This document shows positions 53,901 through 61,350 of a stretch of DNA of 64,000 bases, in pieces. Within the stretch, counting starts at the first letter, position 1. Every line of letters begins with the position of its first letter. The stretch is from the NCBI RefSeq assembly GCF_018388445.1, contig NZ_CP074405.1, positions 62,001-126,000 of the forward strand, given 5' to 3'. Position numbers and translations under genes: made by a program. The notes beneath the pieces were generated by a model. It had not been told where the DNA came from and searched no databases. It was given only the letters and a program-made list of their open reading frames with translations. The stretch comes from Cellulomonas wangleii (GTDB taxonomy: Bacteria; Actinomycetota; Actinomycetes; Actinomycetales; Cellulomonadaceae).

Positions 53901-55565
53901 GCGGCCCGTCTCGGTCAGGCGCGTGCGGCCGTGGACCTCCTCCAGCGCGTGCAGCTCGGTCAGCAGGGCGACGCCGTCGCGGACCGACCGCACGTCCGGC
54001 GGGTCGACGAACGGGAAGTCGACGACCTCGTCCGGGGACGTCACGACGCCCACCGCGATCATCTGCAGGATCACGGACGCCAGCGACGTGCGCAGGATCT
54101 CCGGCTCGGTGTACTCCGGGCGGGACTCGAAGTCCTCCTGCGAGTACAGGCGGATCGCGATGCCGGGCGCCACACGCCCCGAGCGCCCCGAGCGCTGGTT
54201 GGCCGACGCCTGCGAGACCGGCTCGATCGGCAGCCGCTGCACCTTCGTCGCCTTGGAGTACCGCGAGATGCGCGCGGTCCCGGGGTCGACGACGTACCGG
54301 ACGCCCGGCACCGTCAGCGACGTCTCGGCGACGTTGGTCGCCAGGATCACGCGGCGGCGCGTGTGCGGCTCGAAGACTCGGCGCTGCTCGGCGGCCGACA
54401 GCCGCGCGTACAGCGGCACGATGTCGACGCCGTTCGGGTGCTTCGGGTCGACACGCGGGCCGAGCGAGCCGCGCAGCGCGTCCTCCGCGTCGCGGATCTC
54501 GCGCTCACCGGACAGGAACACGAGGATGTCGCCCGGGCCCTCGGCCATCAGCTCGTCGACGGCCTCGGTGATGCCCGTGACCATGTCGCGGTCCGGGCCG
54601 TCGTCGGGGGACAGCGGCTGGTACCGGATCTCGACCGGGTAGGTGCGGCCGCTGACCTCGACGACCGGGGCCGGGACGCCGTCGGGGTGCGCCGCGGTGG
54701 GCGGGCCGGCGAAGTGCCGCGCGAACCGGTCGGAGTCGATCGTCGCCGACGTGATGACGAGCTTGAGGTCCGGGCGCTGCGGCAGCAGCCGCGTGAGGTA
54801 CCCGAGGATGAAGTCGATGTTGAGGCTGCGCTCGTGCGCCTCGTCGATGATGAGCGTGTCGTACATCCGCAGCATCGGGTCGCGCTGGATCTGCGCGAGC
54901 AGGATGCCGTCGGTCATCACCTTGACGAGCGTCGAGTCGGACGACTCGTCGGTGAACCGCACCTGGTAGCCGACGACGCCGCCCAGCGGGACGTTCAGCT
55001 CGTCCGCGATGCGCTCCGCGACGGTGCGGGCCGCGATCCGCCGGGGCTGCGTGTGGCCGATCTGGCCGGCGCGGCCGCGGCCGAGCTCGAGCGCGATCTT
55101 CGGGATCTGCGTCGTCTTGCCCGAGCCGGTCTCACCCGCGACCACGACCACCTGGTGGTCGCGCAGGGCGTCGGAGATCTCCCGGCGGCGGGCCGAGACG
55201 GGGAGCTGCTCGGGGTAGACGATCGCGGGGAGGGCGACCGCGGCGCGGGCCTCGGCGGTGCGCGCGAGGCGGGCGTCGTCGCGGCGGGTGCGGTCGGCGC
55301 GGGCGGGCTTGCGACGCTCGTCGCGACGAGGGCGGCCGCGGTCGTCGTCGGCGCGGCCGCGGGATCCGTCACCGGCGGCACGTTCGTCGCGACGTCGCCC
55401 CTCGTCGCCACGTCCCGGACCCTGACCCCTGCCGCGGCCGCCGCGACGACGACCCGTGGGCGTGCTGCGGGCGTCCGTGCCGGTCGCGTCCGCGCCACCC
55501 TGCGCGGCAGCGCCCCCGGGGGACGTGCCCTCGGGGGCGGCGGGGGTGGGATCGGACGTGCTCAC
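50982..55565 (-). CDS. hrpA: ATP-dependent RNA helicase HrpA
   Basis: 1527 residues from GTG 55565, longer than E. coli HrpA (about 1300). The first 110 residues are a disordered Arg/Gly/Asp-rich tract (GRRRGGRGRGQGPGRG), probably RNA-binding. DEAH motifs follow: Walker A GETGSGKT (144-151), IIDEAHERSLN, and the motif VI 'QRSGRSGRVAPG'. HA2/OB-fold and the long C-terminal DUF3418 region complete it. A second low-complexity Pro/Gly/Arg stretch (near DNA 51900-52050) splits the C-terminal domain. HrpA acts in mRNA processing and rescue of stalled ribosomes. Confidence 0.94.
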   Translation of the reverse strand: MSTSDPTPAAPEGTSPGGAAAQGGADATGTDARSTPTGRRRGGRGRGQGPGRGDEGRRRDERAAGDGSRGRADDDRGRPRRDERRKPARADRTRRDDARLARTAEARAAVALPAIVYPEQLPVSARRREISDALRDHQVVVVAGETGSGKTTQIPKIALELGRGRAGQIGHTQPRRIAARTVAERIADELNVPLGGVVGYQVRFTDESSDSTLVKVMTDGILLAQIQRDPMLRMYDTLIIDEAHERSLNIDFILGYLTRLLPQRPDLKLVITSATIDSDRFARHFAGPPTAAHPDGVPAPVVEVSGRTYPVEIRYQPLSPDDGPDRDMVTGITEAVDELMAEGPGDILVFLSGEREIRDAEDALRGSLGPRVDPKHPNGVDIVPLYARLSAAEQRRVFEPHTRRRVILATNVAETSLTVPGVRYVVDPGTARISRYSKATKVQRLPIEPVSQASANQRSGRSGRVAPGIAIRLYSQEDFESRPEYTEPEILRTSLASVILQMIAVGVVTSPDEVVDFPFVDPPDVRSVRDGVALLTELHALEEVHGRTRLTETGRQLAQLPIDPRLARMVVEAGRRGVAREVLVIAAALSIQDPRERPAESRETADALHRRFADPSSDLLTYLNLWTYLRDRQRELSGSAFRRMCKSEHLHYLRVREWQDVVTQLREMAKGLGVHAKGAPTPTSDDVPAAAGHGRDGRRDGGRHTPTGAPTQDAGTVERPDAVQTRWTWDGDTIHRAMLPGLLSQIGMQLVTDVAAGNAPKGRDGKPRRPDARARNEYLGARGARFAIFPGSGLSRRPPSWVMAAELVETSRLWARDVAKVDPDWVEEAAAHLVKRTYSEPAWSTRQGAAMVNEKVLLYGVPVVAQRRVLLARTDPEQARELFIRHALVQGEWTTHHAFFHENRRLLDEAEALEARARRRDLVVDDDALFDFYDARIPPEVVSARHFDTWWKSARRADPDLLSFTRDLLVGEDAAEIDEHAFPSRWPQGELSFPLTYQFEPGTEADGVTVHIPISQLPRVRPEGFDWMVPGMRAELLTATIRALPKPVRVQLVPAPDVARAVDAWLDEHSASWVDTVRAGDAAPSFREMFARAVRALRDVEVPPDAVDEDRLPAHLRMTFRVVGDRGGVIDEGKDLLALQRRNADRAQDAVASAVRTAVRAAMEEAAAQAGVPATTTPAAGDAERSGRPARGADAGKQPGPGGTPRATGRPGPTPGPGGAPTPDLERTGLTTWPDLPAPLPDVVEATTAAGGVVRAYPTIVEEGTGPRAGVALRVLADGAVAQAAARRGLRRLLLLDVGLATARVTSRWSGTQALALAASPYPSTDALVADVQLASIDRLVARHLGGRTARDVRDAEAYATLRAAVRDGLEDDVHRVVGDLVTVLTASRELDAEVRGANSLALLATAQDVREQSARLVHDGFVSEVGAERLPQLVRYLRAARHRLAKAAENPTRDADLAWQVHDVEELYTGARERARTASPDPARDATLDDVRWLLEELRVSLFAQQLGTPVPVSPTRIRKTLAGLT

Positions 55566-55721
55566 GACCGTCCATCCTCGCAGGACTCTGCGCGACGGCT
55601 CATCCTGATACCGCCGACGGGCGCACACGCCGGGCGTGCGGGGTCCCCTGTGCCGAGAGTCCTGGCTCCACGACTGCACCGCGTACGGCATCGTGCGGGA
55701 GATGTCGCACACGGCCTGCCA

Positions 55722-56447
55722 TCAGGTCGTCGCCTGCCGCACGGACTCCACGTCGACGAGCCCCTGCACCACGGGCCCGATCATCACCAGGTACATGAGC
55801 GCGAAGAACAGGGCCCCGAGCAGCGTGAAGCCGATCGCGTTGCCGACGGCGCCGGGTCCGCGCAGGTGGCCGAGCACCTTGCGGACGAGGTGCGGGGGGT
55901 GCTTGACGTCCCAGGAGTTCAGGCGCACGTGCCGGCCCAGGTAGATGCCGAACGCGACGAGCACCAGGAGCACGCCCTCGATGACGCGCGCCGACGTGCC
56001 GGCCAGGGGTGTCGCGGTGTCGTCCCCACCGACCACGAGCAGCACCAGCACCATGAGGAACACGTTGAGCACGGTCGTCAGCACGCCGGACATCGCCAGC
56101 ACGAGGACGAGCAGCACGTCGTACCACTCGGGCACGCGCTCGCCCTCGCGGCGGTGGTTGAGGTTGAGCTCGGTGATGAGGTAGCCGGAGTTCGGCAGCA
56201 GCAGCAGCCACACCAGGCCGAGCACCACGGCGACGGCCCACACCGCCGGCCGCGGCACGCCCACGACGACCAGCGGCAGCACCACGACGACGGCGAGCCC
56301 GAGGACCACCAGCGGCGCGACCGACAGCACGAGGTTGAGCAGCATCGGCCGGTACAGCCGGGTCCGGTAGACGGGCGCCCGCGCGACGACCAGCGCGGCG
56401 GCGAACACGTTCATGAGCAGGACGCCGATGATGAGGCTGGTCAGCAC
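55722..56447 (-). CDS. DUF1361 family membrane protein
   Basis: 241 residues with about seven hydrophobic helices. The DUF1361 signature is visible in 'LVWLLLLPNSGYLITELNLN' and 'VPEWYDVLLVLVLAMSGVLT', then FGIYLGRHVRLNSWDV. Function unknown. GTG 56447 has GAGGGAG about 5 nt upstream. Confidence 0.8.
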   Translation of the reverse strand: MLTSLIIGVLLMNVFAAALVVARAPVYRTRLYRPMLLNLVLSVAPLVVLGLAVVVVLPLVVVGVPRPAVWAVAVVLGLVWLLLLPNSGYLITELNLNHRREGERVPEWYDVLLVLVLAMSGVLTTVLNVFLMVLVLLVVGGDDTATPLAGTSARVIEGVLLVLVAFGIYLGRHVRLNSWDVKHPPHLVRKVLGHLRGPGAVGNAIGFTLLGALFFALMYLVMIGPVVQGLVDVESVRQATT

Positions 56448-56524
56448 GCGTGCTCCCTCGTCCGGAAAGCGCCCATCATGGCGGCACGGGCACCCGCGCT
56501 CCAGGGACGGGCACGCAGGGACCG

Positions 56525-58306
56525 TCAGGGGCAGGTGTCGGTGGCCGGCGCCCCTGCGAGCCGGTCGCGCGTCCACCCGACGAGGTCCGGGACCAGCGGG
56601 GAGTCCGCCTCGACCAGCGCGACGTGGTCGAGCCCGTCGTAGGTGCGGTGCTCGACGGCGTAGCCGGCGGCGCAGCGCGCGGCCACGTACTCGTCCTGCG
56701 AGGACGCGACGACGATCGAGTCGGCCGTGCCCTGCGCGACGAGCAGCGGTGCGGCGATCGGCCCGGACGGCACGTTCTGCGTCAGCCGGTCGCCGAACGC
56801 CCCGGTGAACGGGTCGGCGTGCGCCCACACGGGCTGGTCGAGCAGCAGCGCCGTCAGCGCGGACACGACGACGCCGCGGTCGGCGAGGCACCGGTGCGCC
56901 ATCTCCCCCACCACGGTCCGGGCACCCGGCCGCACGACGTCGGCGAACCGCACGTCCGGGTACGTGGCGGCGTAGCCCTCGGCCAGGTAGGCCGCGAACA
57001 GCGCGCCCACCGACACGTCCGGCAGGTGCGCGAGCAGGGCGGACGGGTTCGACGCGGGCGCCAGCGCCGCCACGCCGAGGACGTCGACGTCGGGCGCGTA
57101 GTCGGGTGCCACGATCCCCGTCCACAGCGCCGCGCCGCCGCCCTGGGAGTGGCCCCACACGACGTTCCGGTCGCTGAGCGTCACGTCGTCCAGCTGGTGC
57201 GCCGCGCGGACGGCGTCGAGCACGTCGTGCGCGGCGGGCTCCCCGACGAGGTAGGCGTGCGGACCCGCCGTGCCGAGACCCGCGTAGTCGGTCGCGACGA
57301 GCGCCCAGCCCTGCGCGAGCACGTCGTCCTGCACGAACAGCGCGCCGGCGGCCAGGCCGTCGGGCAGCACGGACGGTGCGCAGCCGGGTGTGACGCCCGT
57401 CGTGCCGTGCGCCCACGCGACGACGTCCGCGGGCTCGCGGGCGTCACCGGTCGCCGTGTCCGGTGCGACGACCAGGCCCGAGGCGACCGTCGGCGTGCCG
57501 TCGCCGCGCGTCGTGGTGTAGAGGATGCGCCACGCGGTGGCGCCGTGAGGGATCTCGGCGCTGGTGAACGGCTCGCTGCGCAGGAGGCGCCCGGGGGCGT
57601 CCGGGACGTCGGCGGGTGCGGCGTAGAAGTCGTCGGGGCGGGCGGTGCCACCGTCCAGGGCGACGCCGACCGCGGCGAGGGCGAGCGTCGCGACGAGCGC
57701 GGCGACGTTCACGACGAGCCGCCCGCGTCCCGGCCGGGCGCGGCGGTCCTGCCGCGACGGGCGGCGCCGCAACGTGCCGCGCAGCGCGGCCGCGACGCCG
57801 CGGATGCCGGTCACCAGCACGCGGATCCCCACGAGCACGGCCACGACCAGCACGGTCACGTCGGGCCACGCGAGTGCCAGGACGCCGAGCACGACCGACG
57901 TCACGCCCGACAGCGCGGCGTTCGCCCGGCCGGTGCCGCAGCCCCGCCGGGCGGCCAGGGCGTCCAGCGCGCCGTCGACGACGAGCGCGACGCCCACCAC
58001 GCGGGCCAGCACGGCGATCGTCGGCCCGGGCCAGACGACCACGACGCCCGCGGCCAGCAGGTACGCGACGCCCGCGAGCCACCACCAGCGTGCCGCCGCG
58101 CCCGCGTCCGAGGCCGCGGTCGGGCGGTCCGCCACCAGGTGGACGACCCCCAGCGCGGTGAGCCCCGCGACGACCGCGACGACGAGCACCGCGAGGGACA
58201 CGAACGGCCGCAGCGCCAGGACGGCGCCCACGGGCACCGCCAGCGACGAGACGACGAGCAGCGCCCACCGCGCGCCCGGGTGCGCACGTCGCGCGGGCTG
58301 GACCAT
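56525..58306 (-). CDS. HdeD-like membrane domain fused to LIP-type lipase/alpha-beta hydrolase
   Basis: 593 residues. Residues 10-180 carry about six transmembrane helices in the HdeD/DUF308 pattern ('WWWLAGVAYLLAAGVVVVWP', 'ALSGVTSVVLGVLALAWPDV'). A further helix at 197-216 leads to an exported hydrolase like fungal and actinobacterial secretory lipases: 'TTGVTPGCAPSV', nucleophile elbow GHSQGGG, acid in 'VAQGTADSIVV' and His in LDHVALV. The fusion anchors a lipase or esterase to the outer face of the membrane. ATG 58306 lies 6 nt after TACGTT (58318-58313). Confidence 0.8.
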   Translation of the reverse strand: MVQPARRAHPGARWALLVVSSLAVPVGAVLALRPFVSLAVLVVAVVAGLTALGVVHLVADRPTAASDAGAAARWWWLAGVAYLLAAGVVVVWPGPTIAVLARVVGVALVVDGALDALAARRGCGTGRANAALSGVTSVVLGVLALAWPDVTVLVVAVLVGIRVLVTGIRGVAAALRGTLRRRPSRQDRRARPGRGRLVVNVAALVATLALAAVGVALDGGTARPDDFYAAPADVPDAPGRLLRSEPFTSAEIPHGATAWRILYTTTRGDGTPTVASGLVVAPDTATGDAREPADVVAWAHGTTGVTPGCAPSVLPDGLAAGALFVQDDVLAQGWALVATDYAGLGTAGPHAYLVGEPAAHDVLDAVRAAHQLDDVTLSDRNVVWGHSQGGGAALWTGIVAPDYAPDVDVLGVAALAPASNPSALLAHLPDVSVGALFAAYLAEGYAATYPDVRFADVVRPGARTVVGEMAHRCLADRGVVVSALTALLLDQPVWAHADPFTGAFGDRLTQNVPSGPIAAPLLVAQGTADSIVVASSQDEYVAARCAAGYAVEHRTYDGLDHVALVEADSPLVPDLVGWTRDRLAGAPATDTCP

Positions 58307-58457
58307 GGCGTGAACGTAGCGACCCGCGGACGCTCGTCGTGCATCAGGTCGTGATCGCGTCGCGCGGGGTGGTCCCGGGAGGGAGCGGCCCGCGTGCGGA
58401 TGAGAGAGTGCTCACCTTTTCGGGTGATCCGGTCCTCGTCCGGTCGTGGAGGGCGGC

Positions 58458-59009
58458 ATGCTGGTCCCTGGGCGATTCGTCCGGATCGCCGCCGACGTCG
58501 ACGGGAGCGCCGTGCTCGCACAGCCGTGGCCGCCCCCGGCCCCGGGCCCGCGGCAGCCTCGCGACGCGCACGGGTCCGTGTGGGCCAACGACGTGGGACG
58601 TGCGCTCGTGCGGCGCGCGGGACCGCCGTTCCCCACCGTGGACGCGGTGGCCCCCGCGGGGTGGCCCACCGCCGACCCCGCGACCCGCCGCCGTCGTGGT
58701 CAGGGGCAGCGCGGTGAGCGCGACCCGTGGGTCTCCGACGGTCCAGAGCCCGACGCGCCGGCGCGCGCCCGTCCGCTGCCCGCGCGGTGGCTGCCGCAGG
58801 AGGAGTGGATCCCCGACCCCGCGCCGGCCCCCGAGCAGCGCTGGACGCCGGAGCAGGACTGGCTCGGTCTCTTCGCCGCGCAGGCCGGCCCGCGGCCGGC
58901 CGACGAGCACGCCCTCCCGCCGCCGCCCAGGGGTCGCGGGTGGCTCGTCGCGGTGGCGGCGGTGCTGCCGCTGGCGCTGGTCGCGGCGCTCGTCGCCGCC
59001 CTGGCCTGA
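58458..59009 (+). CDS. Tail-anchored hypothetical protein
   Basis: 183 residues. A Pro/Arg/Trp-rich, probably disordered cytoplasmic part (with LPARWLPQEEWIPDPAPAPE, RWTPEQDWLG) ends in a single C-terminal hydrophobic helix (WLVAVAAVLPLALVAALVAA). The ATG at 58458 has GGAGG 5 nt upstream, preferred over GTG 58446. Family not recognised. Confidence 0.6.
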   Translation: MLVPGRFVRIAADVDGSAVLAQPWPPPAPGPRQPRDAHGSVWANDVGRALVRRAGPPFPTVDAVAPAGWPTADPATRRRRGQGQRGERDPWVSDGPEPDAPARARPLPARWLPQEEWIPDPAPAPEQRWTPEQDWLGLFAAQAGPRPADEHALPPPPRGRGWLVAVAAVLPLALVAALVAALA

Positions 59010-59052
59010 CGGCGCCCCGGACCGGTCGCGCCCGCGTCGCTACCGTGGGCAC

Positions 59053-59571
59053 GTGAGCGACGCGACCCCCGGCCCCACCGCCGCCCCCGACACCGAGCTG
59101 CGGACCGACGGTGAGCGGCGCACGGTGCAGGCGCTGGACGCCGCCGCCATCCCCTACGTCCGGACGCGGCACGGGCGCGTCGGGTCTCTCGCGGAGGCCG
59201 CCGCCGCCCGCGGCATCGAGCCGGCCGACCTGGTCAAGACCATCGTCGTGCGCCGCGGTGAGGACGACTTCCTGCTGGTGCTGCTGCCCGGCGACCGTCA
59301 GATCTCCTGGCCGCGGCTGCGCGCCCTGCTCGGCGTCTCGCGGCTGTCCATGCCGGACGCCGCCGTGGCCAAGGACGTCACGGGCTTCGAGCGCGGCACC
59401 ATCACCCCGTTCGGGACCACCCGCACCTGGCCGGTGGTCGTGGACCGGCGCGCGACGGGGCGGCGCGTGTCGATCGGCGGCGGCGGTCACGGCGTCGGGA
59501 TCGAGCTGGCGACCGACGACCTGGTACGTGCGCTGGGTGCCACCGTCGCGGACGTCAGCGACGACGGCTGA
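59053..59571 (+). CDS. YbaK/aminoacyl-tRNA-editing domain protein
   Basis: 172 residues. Matches the YbaK/ProX family: 'RGIEPADLVKTIVVRRGED' with the key Lys, 'LVLLPGDRQISWPRLRALLG', 'VTGFERGTITPFGTTRTWPV', and 'GGGGHGVGIELATDDLVRAL'. Such proteins deacylate mischarged tRNA (Cys- or Ala-tRNAPro). GTG 59053 lies 6 nt after TACCGT (59041-59046). Confidence 0.85.
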   Translation: MSDATPGPTAAPDTELRTDGERRTVQALDAAAIPYVRTRHGRVGSLAEAAAARGIEPADLVKTIVVRRGEDDFLLVLLPGDRQISWPRLRALLGVSRLSMPDAAVAKDVTGFERGTITPFGTTRTWPVVVDRRATGRRVSIGGGGHGVGIELATDDLVRALGATVADVSDDG

Positions 59572-59771
59572 CGCCGCGCAGGTCACGTCCCGGTCACAAC
59601 CGACCGGCGGTCGGGGTGCCGTCCGGGAACACCGACGGGTCCGGTCGTGTTGGCAGGCAGCGAGGCGTCGTCCCGCCGCGCCGATGTGGGCGGTGGTGGG
59701 TACCGTCTTCCCGCCCGTCGCACCCCGGTACGACGACGTACCGGCCCGAGGCACGAGGAGCACGAACGCCC

Positions 59772-60125
59772 ATGACCGAGCTCACCAGCGCGGCACTCGA
59801 GAGCACCCCCGACCCGACGGACCACGAGATCCGTGTCGAGCACCGCGGGGGTCGGGCCGTCGTGTGCCTGGTCGGTGAGATCGACGCGTCCCTGCGCGAG
59901 TCGGCCTCCGCGTCGATGGGCATCGCGCTGATGAGCGGGCTGCCGCTCCTGGTCGACGCCAGCGAGGCGACGTTCATCGACTCGTCGGGCGTGGCGTTCG
60001 TGCTGCAGCTGCACCTCGCCGCGTCCGAGGCGGGGGTCGACCTGAGGCTGCACGACCCGCACCGCGTGCTGCGCGACCTGCTCGACATGGTCGGTCTGGG
60101 AGAGGCGGTCCCGGACGACGTGTGA
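59772..60125 (+). CDS. STAS-domain anti-sigma-factor antagonist
   Basis: 117 residues. STAS fold with 'RVEHRGGRAVVCLVGEIDAS' and the phosphorylatable Ser in ATFIDSSGVAFVLQLHLA. In the partner-switch pathway the unphosphorylated form binds an anti-sigma kinase. No kinase or sigma gene is adjacent. Start ATG 59772; GAGGAG lies about 11 nt upstream. Confidence 0.87.
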   Translation: MTELTSAALESTPDPTDHEIRVEHRGGRAVVCLVGEIDASLRESASASMGIALMSGLPLLVDASEATFIDSSGVAFVLQLHLAASEAGVDLRLHDPHRVLRDLLDMVGLGEAVPDDV

Positions 60126-60180
60126 CGCGCGGCCGCGGGTCGACCGCGGCGATGTCGGACCGCTCGGTTACGTTCCGGGC

Positions 60181-61350
60181 ATGCGGTTGCTGCACACGTC
60201 GGACTGGCACCTGGGGCGCTCCCTGCACGGGGTCGACCTGCTCGACCACCAGGCCGCGTACCTGGACCACCTGGTCGACCTGGTGCACGCGGAGCGGGTC
60301 GACGCGGTCGTCGTCGCGGGCGACGTGTACGACCGGGCCATCCCGCCCGTGGAGGCCGTGACCCTGCTGTCCGACACCCTCGCGCGGCTCGCCGAGCACA
60401 CCACCGTCGTGGTGACGTCGGGCAACCACGACTCCGCGACCCGGCTCGGCTTCGGGTCCCAGCTCATGCGCGAGCGCGTGCGGCTGCGCACGCGCGTCGC
60501 GTCGCTGGCCGAGCCGGTCGAGGTGGGTGACGTGCTCGTCTACGGGCTGCCGTACCTCGACCCGGACGTGTGCCGGGCGGAGCTCGCACCGGTCGACGCG
60601 ACGGGCACGCGCACGCTGCTCGCGCGCTCGCACGAGGCCGTGACGTCCGCCGCCATGGCGCGCGTGCGGGCCGACGCGGCGACCCGGCGCGGGTCCGCGC
60701 GGCCGCGCGTCGTGGTGGCCGCGCACGCGTTCGTCGTGGGCGGCCGGGCCAGCGAGTCGGAGCGGGACATCCGCGTCGGCGGCGTCGACCACGTGCCCGC
60801 CGCGGTGTTCGCCGGCGCCGACTACGTCGCGCTGGGCCACCTGCACGGCCCCCAGGTCGTCACCGGGCCGGACGGCACCGTGCTCCGGTACTCCGGCTCG
60901 CCCCTCGCGTACTCGTTCTCCGAGCAGCACCACACCAAGTCCTCCGTGCTGGTGGACCTGTCCGGGGCGGCGCCCGTGACGACCCTCGTGCCCGCGCCGG
61001 TGCCCCGCCGCCTGAGCGACGTGACCGGCCCGCTCGACGACCTGCTCGGCGCCGCCGGTGAGCCGTACGTCGGGGACTGGGTGCGGGTGACGGTGACCGA
61101 CGACGCGCGCCCCGCCGACCTGTTCCGCCGTGTCCGCGAGCGGTTCCCGCACGCGCTGGTCGTGCAGCACCGGCCCGCGCGGCCCGACGAGGAGCGTGCG
61201 CGGCCCGTGCTGGTCACGGCCGCCGCCGACCCGGTCGAGGTCGCCGCGGACTTCGTCGCGCACGTCACCGGTGCCCGGCCCACGGCCGCGGAGCGTGCGG
61301 TGCTGCGTGCCGCGCACGAGCACGTCGCCGCCGCGGAGCGGAGCGCCTGA
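60181..61350 (+). CDS. sbcD: Exonuclease SbcCD, nuclease subunit D
   Basis: 389 residues. Mre11-type phosphoesterase motifs are complete: TSDWHLGR, VAGDVYDRA, VTSGNHDSATRL, VAAHAFVVGG and ALGHLHGPQ. With SbcC it cleaves DNA hairpins and protein-blocked ends. ATG 60181 lies 6 nt after TACGTT (60169-60174). Its stop overlaps the sbcC ATG by one base, so the two subunits are coupled. Confidence 0.95.
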   Translation: MRLLHTSDWHLGRSLHGVDLLDHQAAYLDHLVDLVHAERVDAVVVAGDVYDRAIPPVEAVTLLSDTLARLAEHTTVVVTSGNHDSATRLGFGSQLMRERVRLRTRVASLAEPVEVGDVLVYGLPYLDPDVCRAELAPVDATGTRTLLARSHEAVTSAAMARVRADAATRRGSARPRVVVAAHAFVVGGRASESERDIRVGGVDHVPAAVFAGADYVALGHLHGPQVVTGPDGTVLRYSGSPLAYSFSEQHHTKSSVLVDLSGAAPVTTLVPAPVPRRLSDVTGPLDDLLGAAGEPYVGDWVRVTVTDDARPADLFRRVRERFPHALVVQHRPARPDEERARPVLVTAAADPVEVAADFVAHVTGARPTAAERAVLRAAHEHVAAAERSA

